Assembly: GCF_015160855.1 (NCBI RefSeq)
Contig: NZ_CP063373.1
Span: 7,626,001 to 7,690,000, forward strand
Source of the DNA: Streptomyces ferrugineus
GTDB taxonomy: Bacteria > Actinomycetota > Actinomycetes > Streptomycetales > Streptomycetaceae
DNA: 64,000 nt
Direction: 5' to 3'
A program made the translations under genes and the position numbers. Positions within the stretch are counted from its first letter, which is position 1. The number at the start of each line of letters is the position of its first letter. A model generated the notes under the pieces. That model searched no databases, was not told the DNA's origin, and was given only the letters and a program-made list of their open reading frames with translations. Shown one piece after another: positions 27,319 through 36,015 of this stretch.

Positions 27319-28635
27319 TCACTGGCGCCCACTGCCGGCGCGTGCCATGGCCGCCCGGTCGGCGCGTCGGCCGTCGAGCCTGAGGTAGAGCAGCGCGGCG
27401 CCGGTGACGGCGAGTGGCCACAGGAGGTACCGGCCGGACATGAGCAGCATGATCACCACAGCCACAAGGGCGACGAGCGCCGCCGCGCGGGCCTTGCCCC
27501 GCTTCGGCAGAAGCCGTATGGCGGCGGCCACGCCGACCGCGTACACGGTGACGAACGACCCGGTGGTCAGGAGTACCAGCGGACGAGCTCCTACCCCGGT
27601 CAGGGTCACGGCGCCCAGCGACAGGAGCGCGAGGGACGAGACGACGCTGAGGCTGCGGCGCGGCACCTCGCCGGCCGTGCTGCCCCGGGTGAGCCAGGCC
27701 GGCAGCGCCCCGTCCCGGCCGAGGGCGGCGCCGAGCTTGGCGGCGCCCGCGAAGTAGGCGTTCATCGCACCGAGGGTGAGCAGCAATGCCGCCACGGCGG
27801 CGAGCAGCCGGGCGTTGCCGCCCAGCCCCTGGGCCATGAGCTCGCCGAGCGGCGCTTCGGAGCGGGCGGCGCCGGGTCCCAGCACCGCGATGACGGCGAA
27901 GGCGACCGCCAGGTACAGCACGCCGACGATGACGACGGCGGCGGTCGTGGCCCGCGGCAGGTCACGGCCCGGGGAGCGGAACTCGCCCGCGAGGTGGGTG
28001 ATCGCCTCCCAGCCGGCGAAGCTCCACACCAGCAGGGCCGCCGCGGGCGCGATCGCCGTCCAGCCGTGCGGGGCGAAGGGCCGCAGGTTGTCGGCGCCGG
28101 CGTGCGGCAGGGAGAAGGCGACCGCCACCAGCAGCAGGGCGACGAGCAGCCCGGCCAGGGCGAACTGGAAGCGCCCGGTCACCCGCACGCCCACCGCGTT
28201 GGACGCGGTGACGACGGCCATCAGCCCGACCGCGGTCACCGTGGTGGTGGTCCGACCGCCGCCGAGCGCCGCGGACACGTAGGCGCCGCCGAAGAGGGCC
28301 GCCGCGCTCGCTCCCGGAGGTACCGCGAGGTAGAAGCACCAGCCGACCACGGCCGCCGTACGGTCGCCGAACGCCAGGCGCGCGTAGTGGGACACCCCGC
28401 CCGCGTCCGGATGCCGTGCGCCCAGAGCCGCGAAGGTCGCCGCCAGCGGAGCCGACAGCAGCACGAGCGCGAGCCACGCGAGCAGGGAGGCGGGCCCCGC
28501 GGCCTCGGCGGCGAGCGCGGGCAGGGCGATCACTCCGGTGCCCAGGACCGCGCCCACGTACATGGCCGTGCCCTGCACCGCGGTGAGCCGGCCCGACAGC
28601 CGGCTCGGCCGCGTCTCGTTGGTGTCGGAACTCAT
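27319..28635 (-). CDS. APC-family amino acid permease
   Basis: A 438-residue membrane protein from ATG 28635 (MSSDTNETRPS). The longer frame adds a cysteine- and arginine-rich stretch unlikely to be translated. About 12 hydrophobic helices are visible, with the helix-1 unwound motif VGAVLGTGVIALPALAAEAAGP (quoted in part) and SFAGWEAITHLAGEFR in helix 6. These features place it among amino acid/polyamine/organocation importers. It is divergent from the GlxA-type regulator across 71 bp, suggesting that regulator controls it. Substrate unknown; the ribosome site is weak. Confidence 0.87.
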   Translation of the reverse strand: MSSDTNETRPSRLSGRLTAVQGTAMYVGAVLGTGVIALPALAAEAAGPASLLAWLALVLLSAPLAATFAALGARHPDAGGVSHYARLAFGDRTAAVVGWCFYLAVPPGASAAALFGGAYVSAALGGGRTTTTVTAVGLMAVVTASNAVGVRVTGRFQFALAGLLVALLLVAVAFSLPHAGADNLRPFAPHGWTAIAPAAALLVWSFAGWEAITHLAGEFRSPGRDLPRATTAAVVIVGVLYLAVAFAVIAVLGPGAARSEAPLGELMAQGLGGNARLLAAVAALLLTLGAMNAYFAGAAKLGAALGRDGALPAWLTRGSTAGEVPRRSLSVVSSLALLSLGAVTLTGVGARPLVLLTTGSFVTVYAVGVAAAIRLLPKRGKARAAALVALVAVVIMLLMSGRYLLWPLAVTGAALLYLRLDGRRADRAAMARAGSGRQ

Positions 28636-28706
28636 GAGGAGAGGGTTTCCGAGCGTGATCAGCACGGACAAGCGGCAGAAACGACAGGGCACGCTAAATT
28701 TCTGCC

Positions 28707-29735
28707 ATGCAGCGACATGTTGTGGCCGTCGCCGTGGCCGATGGCGCCCCGACGTTCGAACTCGCCGTTCCGTGCGAGGTGTTCGGCATCGATCGCAGTG
28801 ATCTGGTCGATCCCTGGTACGAGATGCGGTTGTGTGCGGCACAGCCGGGGCCGCTGCGTACGGCGGCCGGGCTGGTCGTGCCCACCTCGCAGGGGCTGGA
28901 CGGGCTGTCGGAAGCCGACACCGTGGTCGTGGCGGCCTGTTCCCGGGCCGTGCAGCTCGATCCCCCCGCCGACCTGCTGCAAGCCGTACGCAGCGCCCAT
29001 GAGAGGGGCCGCCGTATCGTCTCCATCTGTTCCGGCGCCTATGTGCTGGCCGCGGCGGGGCTGCTCGACGGGCGGCGCGCGACGGCGCACTGGATGAGCG
29101 CGATGGACTTCAGCCACCGCTTCCCCGACGTGGACTTCGATCCGACCTCGCTCTACATCGAGGACGGCACGATCCTCACGTCGGCCGGCACGGGATCCGC
29201 CATCGACCTCTGCCTCCATCTGGTCCGCCAGGACCACGGCTCCGCAGTCGCCAACGAGGTGGCCCGGCGCATGGTCGTGCCACCGCATCGCGAGGGCGGA
29301 CAGGCCCAGTACGCGCGGTCGCCGGTTCGGGTGCGGAAGGCGAGCGGCACGCTCGCACCGGTTCTGGAATGGGCGCGCCGTCATCTGCACGAGCAGCTGA
29401 CGGTGCCCCAGCTCGCCCGGCGGGCGGGGCTGAGCGAGCGCACCTTCGCGCGCCGGTTCCGCGAGACGCTCGGCACCACGCCCCTGCAATGGATCCTGCA
29501 GGAACGGGTCCGGCTCGCCCAGGAGTTGCTGGAGACGACCGACGCCGCCGTCGAGAGTGTCGCGCGGCGAACCGGCTTCGGCAGCGCGACCAACCTCCGC
29601 TACCACTTCGGCCGGCTCACCGGAGTCTCGCCGCAGACGTATCGCCACGTCTTCCGTCACCGCGCGGCACAGGAGCGGGGCGGGGCGCGGGGTTCGGGCG
29701 CACGCGCCGGACAAGGGATACCGTCGGAGACGTGA
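28707..29735 (+). CDS. GlxA-family transcriptional regulator (DJ-1/PfpI domain plus AraC HTH)
   Basis: A 342-residue protein from ATG 28707. Residues 1-200 form a DJ-1/PfpI-like amidotransferase domain with the cysteine elbow VSICSGAYVLAAAGLLDGR. Residues about 215-320 form an AraC-type double helix-turn-helix: LTVPQLARRAGLSERTFARR and VESVARRTGFGSATNLRYHF. Such regulators often respond to amino-acid derivatives. It is divergent from the APC permease, its probable target. The last 25 residues are Gly/Arg-rich. Confidence 0.92.
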   Translation: MQRHVVAVAVADGAPTFELAVPCEVFGIDRSDLVDPWYEMRLCAAQPGPLRTAAGLVVPTSQGLDGLSEADTVVVAACSRAVQLDPPADLLQAVRSAHERGRRIVSICSGAYVLAAAGLLDGRRATAHWMSAMDFSHRFPDVDFDPTSLYIEDGTILTSAGTGSAIDLCLHLVRQDHGSAVANEVARRMVVPPHREGGQAQYARSPVRVRKASGTLAPVLEWARRHLHEQLTVPQLARRAGLSERTFARRFRETLGTTPLQWILQERVRLAQELLETTDAAVESVARRTGFGSATNLRYHFGRLTGVSPQTYRHVFRHRAAQERGGARGSGARAGQGIPSET

Positions 29736-29895
29736 AATCGGCGGTGTTCCGGACAGGTTGCCTGCTCAGACAGCCCGTAGCGAAACCGTTGCCGTTCCGT
29801 CGGAACTCCCCCACAGCGAACGCATAGTGTGTGGTGCCGTTCCAACGTGCCATCCCAGCGCGCCGTGACAGCCCGCACGACCAGCGTGTGATCAG

Positions 29896-29920
29896 CCTCT
29901 GATCAGCGACTGATCAGAGG
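29896..29920. promoter_or_regulatory. TGATCAG-based inverted repeat
   Basis: CCTCTGATCAG and CTGATCAGAGG form perfect 11-bp arms around CGA. A further TGATCAG lies just upstream at about 29889-29895. It is 52 bp before the first serine-protease gene and may be its operator, or the terminator of the GlxA gene. Confidence 0.5.
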
Positions 29921-29972
29921 CAGCGCTCACGGCCGCGGCGCCAAGTACCTTCACATCAGGGGGAATCAGATC

Positions 29973-31193
29973 ATGCGATCGATACGGCCGTCGTTCACCG
30001 CCCGCCGAGGGAGGAGCGCGCGCCGCAGAACCTCCCCGGTTCCCCTGGTCGCGGTCGCCGCGGCGCTGGTTCTCACCGTCACCGCCTGCGAGTCGGGCGA
30101 CGCGGAGGCGGGTGCCGACGCCGGCGCGTCCGCCGTGGCGGGAGGTGAGGGCAAGATCACGATCCCGGACGACATCAAGGACAAGCTCAAGGAACACGGG
30201 ATCGACATCGACAAGTGGAAGGGCGGCGCCTGGAAGAACTGGGACCGGGACGACTGGCTGCGCGAGGCCAAGGACTACATCAACCCGATCATCGAGGGCC
30301 TGTGGGACCCGGACCGTATGCGTGACGCCGAGGACCCGGACCGGGGCGTCGACGACAGTGACCTCTCCGGTGACCAGGGCGTGACCGACCCGACGCCGGA
30401 GCCGGTGGACGCGCAGGCCGTGTCGCCCACGTACCACGCCAACGCCCCCGAGGCGGGCAAGGTGTTCTTCGACTCCCCCGAAGGCACGATGGTCTGCTCG
30501 GCGACGGTCGTACAGGACCCGGCCAACCCCGGTAAGTCCAACATGGTGTGGACGGCGGGCCACTGCGTGCACGCCGGCAAGAGCGGCGGCTGGTACCGCA
30601 ACATCGCGTTCGTGCCGTCGTACAACGACAAGGCCCTGGGGTCGAGCGCACTGGAGAGTGCCACCCGGGAGCAGGTCGCCCCGTACGGCGTCTGGTGGGC
30701 CGACTGGGCGCAGACCTCGGACCAGTGGATCGACCAGGGCGGTCCGACGGGCGGCGACGGAGCCCCGTACGACTTCGCGGTGCTGCATGTGAAGCCGGAG
30801 GCGGGCGGCAACGGCAAGTCGCTGGAGGAGACGGTCGGTTCGGCTCTTCCGGTGGACTTCAACGCCCCGGCCGTACCCGATCTGGACAGCATGAAGGCGA
30901 TCGGCTACCCGGCCGCCGCGCCGTTCGACGGCCAGAAGCTCTACCAGTGCCAGGACCAGCCGGGCCGCCTGTCGCTCAGCGCCTCCGACCCGACCATGTA
31001 CCGCATCGGCTGCACGATGACCGGCGGTTCGTCCGGTGGCGGCTGGATCGCGGCCGGCTCGGACGGCAAGCCCGCGCTCGTGTCCAACACCTCGATCGGG
31101 CCGGTGGACGCGGGCTGGCTGGCCGGACCGCGGCTGGGCAAGGAGGCCGAGACGATCTTCGACGGGGTGAGCGAGAAGTTCGCCGGCCAGTGA
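29973..31193 (+). CDS. Secreted trypsin-like serine protease lipoprotein, copy 1
   Basis: A 406-residue protein from ATG 29973 with ribosome site AGGGGGA. The N-terminus is a lipoprotein signal: Arg-rich start, hydrophobic core, lipobox LTVTAC. Next comes a conserved propeptide-like block (DKLKEHGIDIDKWKGGAWKNW, quoted in part). The peptidase domain has the chymotrypsin triad: His197 in WTAGHC, Asp267 in YDFAVLHV and Ser353 or 354 in TGGSSGGG. It is probably exported and membrane-anchored. The next gene is a close paralogue, and the pair looks like a tandem duplication. Target unknown. Confidence 0.9.
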   Translation: MRSIRPSFTARRGRSARRRTSPVPLVAVAAALVLTVTACESGDAEAGADAGASAVAGGEGKITIPDDIKDKLKEHGIDIDKWKGGAWKNWDRDDWLREAKDYINPIIEGLWDPDRMRDAEDPDRGVDDSDLSGDQGVTDPTPEPVDAQAVSPTYHANAPEAGKVFFDSPEGTMVCSATVVQDPANPGKSNMVWTAGHCVHAGKSGGWYRNIAFVPSYNDKALGSSALESATREQVAPYGVWWADWAQTSDQWIDQGGPTGGDGAPYDFAVLHVKPEAGGNGKSLEETVGSALPVDFNAPAVPDLDSMKAIGYPAAAPFDGQKLYQCQDQPGRLSLSASDPTMYRIGCTMTGGSSGGGWIAAGSDGKPALVSNTSIGPVDAGWLAGPRLGKEAETIFDGVSEKFAGQ

Positions 31194-31414
31194 CGATCGC
31201 CGAAACCCGGGGGTGACGGCACCGTACGGCGGTGGGACGGTGGGGAGAAACCTTCACCGCCTCACCGCCGTTCGCTCTCAACTCCCCGGGCATAGTGGGG
31301 TGTCGCGTTCGAGGGGCCGCACAGAGCCTGAAGGCAGACGGCCACACCGCGGCTACCGCACAGCCCATGCACACGCGCACAGCAGCATCACGCTTCAACG
31401 GGGGTTATCGCACC

Positions 31415-32641
31415 ATGCGTTCCACACCTGCGCCCGCAGATCCACGCCGTCGGCGGCGCTCCGTCCTCGCCGCCACCGGGCTCGTCGCCGCGCTGGCACT
31501 GGCCGCGACCGCCTGTGGCGGCTCAGCCGCGGACTCGGCGAACGACCGGGCCGAGGCCGCCGCCTCGAAAGCCGCCGAGGCCGCCGAGGCCGCCGACGCC
31601 GCCGGTGACGGCAAGGTCGAGATTCCGGCCGCGATCGCGGACAAGCTCAAGGAGCACGGGATCGACGTCGACAAGTGGAAGGACGGCGCCTGGAAGGACT
31701 GGGACAAGGACAAGTGGCTCAGCGAGGCCAAGGACTTCGTCAACCCGGTCATCGAGGGCCTGTGGAAGCCTGACCGGATGCAGTCCGCGAAGGAGGCCAA
31801 CAAGACGGTCACCACGCAGGACACCGCCGCCGACCAGGGCGTGAGCGACCCGGAGCCGGCGCCGGTCCAGGCCACGGCCGAGAAGACGCCGTACCACGAG
31901 AACGCGGCCCCCGTGGGCAAGGTCTTCTTCGACACCCCCGACGGCCCGGCCGTCTGCTCCGGCACCGTCGTCAAGGACGTCAACCACCCCGGTAAGTCCA
32001 ACCTCGTCTGGACGGCAGGCCACTGTGTGCACGCCGGGCAGAGCGGCGGCTGGTACCGCAACATCGTCTTCGTTCCGGCCTACAACGACCTCGGCAAGTC
32101 CGAGGCGGCGCTGCGCAATGCCACGTCCACTCAGATCGCTCCCTACGGCAACTGGTGGGCCGACTGGGTCTCGACCTCCAACGAGTGGATCCAGGGCGGC
32201 TCGGAGACGGGTGGCGCGGGCGCGGCGTACGACTACGCCGTACTGCATGTGAAGCCGGAGGCCGGTGCGAAGTCGTTGGAGGAGACGACCGGCGCCCTGG
32301 ACGTCGACTTCACCGCCCCGTCCGCGACCGAGGTCGGCACGATGGGCGCCTGGGGCTACCCGGCCGCCCCGCCCTTCAACGGCCTGCGGATGTTCAAGTG
32401 CCTCGACCGCCCGGGCCGTCTCTCGCTCAGCCCGGCCCTGCCGACGATGTACCGCATCGGCTGCACCATGACCGGCGGTTCGTCGGGCGGCGGCTGGTTC
32501 CGCGTGGTGAACGGCAGGACCACGCTGGTGTCCAACACGTCGATCGGCCCGCAGGACAACACCTGGCTCGCGGGCCCGCATCTGGGCGCCGGAGCCGAGT
32601 CGCTGTACCAGAACATGAGCAGGACGTACGGCGGCCGGTGA
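31415..32641 (+). CDS. Secreted trypsin-like serine protease lipoprotein, copy 2
   Basis: A 408-residue paralogue of the preceding gene, starting at ATG 31415 after GGGGG. It has a lipobox ALAATAC, then an Ala-rich segment of about 30 residues. The block DKLKEHGIDVDKWKDGAWK is almost identical to copy 1. Triad motifs WTAGHC, YDYAVLHV and TGGSSGGG are all kept, so both copies may be active. Separate upstream regions (221 bp here) suggest independent promoters. A strong terminator follows. Confidence 0.9.
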   Translation: MRSTPAPADPRRRRRSVLAATGLVAALALAATACGGSAADSANDRAEAAASKAAEAAEAADAAGDGKVEIPAAIADKLKEHGIDVDKWKDGAWKDWDKDKWLSEAKDFVNPVIEGLWKPDRMQSAKEANKTVTTQDTAADQGVSDPEPAPVQATAEKTPYHENAAPVGKVFFDTPDGPAVCSGTVVKDVNHPGKSNLVWTAGHCVHAGQSGGWYRNIVFVPAYNDLGKSEAALRNATSTQIAPYGNWWADWVSTSNEWIQGGSETGGAGAAYDYAVLHVKPEAGAKSLEETTGALDVDFTAPSATEVGTMGAWGYPAAPPFNGLRMFKCLDRPGRLSLSPALPTMYRIGCTMTGGSSGGGWFRVVNGRTTLVSNTSIGPQDNTWLAGPHLGAGAESLYQNMSRTYGGR

Positions 32642-32663
32642 CCCACGCACACTGACCCATGCG

Positions 32664-32699
32664 GAAGGCCCGCCCCCTGGCGACAGGGGGCGGGCCTTC
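32664..32699. terminator. Bidirectional terminator between protease copy 2 and hflX
   Basis: A perfect 16-bp stem (32664-32679 with 32684-32699) closes a GCGA tetraloop, which belongs to the very stable GNRA class. It lies between converging genes. Confidence 0.92.
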
Positions 32700-32716
32700 G
32701 ACGGTGCTACGGCGAC

Positions 32717-34210
32717 TCAGGCGGTCGGCGCCGGAACATACGGCGCGAGATCCGCCGCCAGTTCCTCGTGCACCCGCACCTTGAGCAGCGTGCCCTCCGG
32801 GGTGTGCTCCTCGGAGATCACCTCGCCCTCGGTGTGGGCGCGGGCGACCAGCTTGCCGTGCGTGTACGGCACCAGGGCCTCGATCTCGACGGACGGCCTG
32901 GGCAGCTCGTTGTCGATCAGGGCGAGCAGTTCCTGGATGCCCTGGCCGGTGCGGGCCGAGACGGCGATGGAGCGCTTCTCGATCCGCATGAGCCGCTGAA
33001 GGGTCAGCGGGTCGGCCGCGTCCGCCTTGTTGATCACGACGATCTCCGGGACATCGACCGCGCCGACGTCCCTGATCACCTCGCGCACGGCGGCGAGCTG
33101 CTCCTCCGGGTTCGGGTGCGAGCCGTCCACCACGTGCAGGATCAGGTCGGAGTCACCGACCTCCTCCATCGTGGAGCGGAACGCCTCGACCAGGTGGTGC
33201 GGCAGGTGCCGTACAAAACCGACCGTGTCGGCCAGTGTGTACAGCCGACCGCCCGGGGTCTCGGCCCGGCGCACGGTCGGGTCGAGGGTCGCGAACAGGG
33301 CGTTCTCGACCAGCACGCCCGCGCCCGTGAGGCGGTTGAGCAGGGAGGACTTGCCGGCGTTGGTGTAGCCCGCGATGGCGACCGAGGGCACCTTGTTGCG
33401 TCGGCGCACCTGGCGCTGGATCTCGCGGCCGGTCTTCATCTCCGCGATCTCCCGGCGCATCTTCGCCATCTTCTCGCGGATCCGTCGCCGGTCCGTCTCG
33501 ATCTTGGTCTCACCGGGACCACGGGTGGCGAGGCCGCCGCCCTTGCCGCCGCCCATCTGCCGGGACAGCGACTGACCCCAGCCGCGGAGCCTCGGCAGCA
33601 TGTACTGCATCTGCGCGAGCGCGACCTGCGCCTTGCCCTCTCGGGACTTGGCGTGCTGGGCGAAGATGTCGAGGATCAGGGCCGTACGGTCGATGACCTT
33701 GACCTTGACGATGTCCTCGAGGTGGATGAGCTGGCCCGGGCTGAGCTCACCGTCGCAGATCACGGTGTCCGCGCCCGACTCGAGCACGATGTCCCGCAGC
33801 TCGTCGGCCTTGCCGGAGCCGATGTAGGTGGCCGCGTCGGGCTTGTCGCGGCGCTGGATCACGCCGTCGAGCACGAGCGCGCCCGCGGTCTCCGCGAGGG
33901 CGGCGAGCTCCGCCAGCGAGTTCTCCGCGTCCTGCGCGGTCCCCGAGGTCCAGACACCGACGAGCACGACCCGCTCCAGGCGGAGCTGGCGGTACTCGAC
34001 CTCGGTGACGTCCTCGAGCTCGGTGGAAAGGCCCACCACACGGCGCAGGGCCGCGCGGTCGGAGCGGTCGAGCTGGTCGCCGTCCCGGTCTCCGTCGATC
34101 TCGTGGCTCCAGGCGACGTCCTCTTCCATCAGGGCATCGGCCCGGCGACCGTCGGCGTAGGTGTGCGCGAAACGCTGCGTGTCCTGGGAAAAGGAAGAAG
34201 AGGAGGTCAT
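32717..34210 (-). CDS. hflX: GTPase HflX
   Basis: A 497-residue protein from ATG 34210 with AGGAC upstream. HflX is a ribosome-associated GTPase that splits or rescues stalled ribosomes under stress. The N-terminal domain has VLDGVIQRRDKPDAATYIGS and GKADEL. A Gly-rich linker (GGGKGGGLATRGPGETKIE) leads to the G domain, with G1 GYTNAGKSS, G3 DTVGFVRHLPH and G4 VINKAD. An N-terminal extension of about 60 acidic residues precedes the conserved part. It follows the M1 peptidase gene on the same strand. Confidence 0.96.
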   Translation of the reverse strand: MTSSSSFSQDTQRFAHTYADGRRADALMEEDVAWSHEIDGDRDGDQLDRSDRAALRRVVGLSTELEDVTEVEYRQLRLERVVLVGVWTSGTAQDAENSLAELAALAETAGALVLDGVIQRRDKPDAATYIGSGKADELRDIVLESGADTVICDGELSPGQLIHLEDIVKVKVIDRTALILDIFAQHAKSREGKAQVALAQMQYMLPRLRGWGQSLSRQMGGGKGGGLATRGPGETKIETDRRRIREKMAKMRREIAEMKTGREIQRQVRRRNKVPSVAIAGYTNAGKSSLLNRLTGAGVLVENALFATLDPTVRRAETPGGRLYTLADTVGFVRHLPHHLVEAFRSTMEEVGDSDLILHVVDGSHPNPEEQLAAVREVIRDVGAVDVPEIVVINKADAADPLTLQRLMRIEKRSIAVSARTGQGIQELLALIDNELPRPSVEIEALVPYTHGKLVARAHTEGEVISEEHTPEGTLLKVRVHEELAADLAPYVPAPTA

Positions 34211-34388
34211 TGGGTCCTTACGTCGGTCGGGAATCCACTTACGTCGGGTCAACGCACGAGCGCCCCGGGAGATTCCCGCGGGCCGTGCCGCACCGACCCC
34301 GAAATGGTCGCACGGCACGGCCCGTCTCGTCACCGCTTTATTTCTTGGTCACCACCGTCATGTCACCACCGACTCGGTCACCACCGTC

Positions 34389-35900
34389 CTATTTCTTGGT
34401 CGCCTTCTTGACCGCCTTCGCGGGATCCACCGACTTCCACTCCGGCCGGCCGGGCATCGGCGGGGTCTTCTCGCTGTACAGCCAGGCGTGCAGGAACCCG
34501 TCGAGGTGGCGTCCGGAGACCTCCTCCGCGAGCGCGACGAAGTCCGCGGTCGAGGCGGACCCGTCCCGGTGACGGCTCACCCACAGGCGCTCGAGTCGCT
34601 CGAAGGCATGCCGCCCGATCTCCTGCCGCAGGGCGTAGAGGATCAGGGCCGCACCGTCGTAGACGTTGGGCCGGAAGATGCCGGTCTTCTTGCCCGCAGC
34701 CGGTGCCTTCGGCGCCGCGGGCGGTCCGCCGGCCGCGCGCCAGCGGTCGGAGGCGGCGTACGCGGCCTTCATCCGTGCCTCCAGCGGCCGCCCGGCCGTT
34801 TCCGCCGCGTACAGGGCCTCGTACCAGGTGGCATGTCCCTCACTGAGCCACAGGTCGGACCAGGTGCGCGGGCTGACGCTGTCGCCGAACCACTGGTGCG
34901 CCAGTTCATGCACCATGATCGACTCGACGTACCACTTCGGGAACGCGCTCTGGGTGAACAGCTCCCGCTCGAACAGCGACAGGGTCTGTGTCTCGAGCTC
35001 GAACCCGGTGGAGGCGTGGGCCATGAGCAGCCCGTACGTCTCGAACGGGTAGCGCCCGACCTTCTTCTCCATCCAGGCGATCTGCCCGGGCGTCTTCTTC
35101 AGCCACGGCTCGAGCCGCTCACGGTCGGCGCTGGGCACGACGTCCCGCACGGGCAGTCCGTGCGGACCGCTGCGGTGCACCACCTTGGAGCGGCCGATGG
35201 ACACCTGGGCGAGCTCGGTGGCCATGGGATGCCGGGTCCGGTACGTCCATGTCGTCGAGCCGCCCGCGCGTTCCACGTCCGTCGGGAGTCCGTTGGCCAC
35301 GGCGGTGTAGCCGTTGGGCGCGGTGACCCGGATGGTGAACAGCGCCTTGTCGGAGGGGTGGTCGTTGCACGGGAACACGACGTGCGCGGCGTCGGCCTGG
35401 TTGGCCATGGCCAGGCCGTCCGCGGTCCGCACCCAGCCCCCCTGCCGCTTCTCCCCGTAGACGGGGTCGCTGGTGTGCCGCACGGTGATCCGTGTCCAAC
35501 TGCCTTCGGACAGCGGCTCCGAGGGCGTGACCACGAGGTCCTCACCGGCGCTGCGGAACGCCGCGGCCTCCCCGTCGACCTCGACGGACTCGACCTTGCC
35601 GTGCGCGAAGTCCAGGTTGACGCGCTCCAGGTCCGAGGTCGTCCAGGCGTCGAGGGTGGTGACGGCCTGCAAGGGCCGGCTGTTCTTGCCGGGATAGGTG
35701 AAGGACAGGTCGTACGACGCCACGTCGTAGCCGGGGTTGCCCAGATGCGGGTAGAGACGGTCGCCGATGCCCAGCGGTGTGGCGGGGGCGCTGGCGGCGA
35801 GCAGACAGAGGGAGACGGCGGCGGAGACCATCGCGGGCACCCTCAGGCGCCGGCGGGGACGAGGAGTGCGCCGAACCTCGTTACGGGGGGTGAGCAGCAT
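34389..35900 (-). CDS. Secreted M1-family zinc metallopeptidase
   Basis: A 503-residue protein from ATG 35900. The Arg-rich N-terminus followed by a hydrophobic stretch (residues about 22-42) is a secretion signal or signal anchor. The M1 aminopeptidase zinc site is complete: HELAHQW (His331, Glu332, His335) and Glu354 in WLSEG. The C-terminal ERAP-like domain of large aminopeptidases is absent, as in short secreted Streptomyces members. It ends with a Lys-rich tail (KAVKKATKK). The role is probably extracellular peptide degradation. Confidence 0.92.
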   Translation of the reverse strand: MLLTPRNEVRRTPRPRRRLRVPAMVSAAVSLCLLAASAPATPLGIGDRLYPHLGNPGYDVASYDLSFTYPGKNSRPLQAVTTLDAWTTSDLERVNLDFAHGKVESVEVDGEAAAFRSAGEDLVVTPSEPLSEGSWTRITVRHTSDPVYGEKRQGGWVRTADGLAMANQADAAHVVFPCNDHPSDKALFTIRVTAPNGYTAVANGLPTDVERAGGSTTWTYRTRHPMATELAQVSIGRSKVVHRSGPHGLPVRDVVPSADRERLEPWLKKTPGQIAWMEKKVGRYPFETYGLLMAHASTGFELETQTLSLFERELFTQSAFPKWYVESIMVHELAHQWFGDSVSPRTWSDLWLSEGHATWYEALYAAETAGRPLEARMKAAYAASDRWRAAGGPPAAPKAPAAGKKTGIFRPNVYDGAALILYALRQEIGRHAFERLERLWVSRHRDGSASTADFVALAEEVSGRHLDGFLHAWLYSEKTPPMPGRPEWKSVDPAKAVKKATKK

Positions 35901-36015
35901 GCCCCACGGCTATCAGCACACAGTCACAGGACGTCGACGACGCGCAACCGACACACTCGAACGGGTGGGAACGAGTCGCAGCCCGGCGAATGGGCGCAAG
36001 CCGATGCGGGCGCCC

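Noticed and set aside
24916..29097. A 1393-codon plus-strand frame across the siderophore and permease genes
   Set aside because: It is an antisense open frame spanning several real genes and gaps, with no domain signal.
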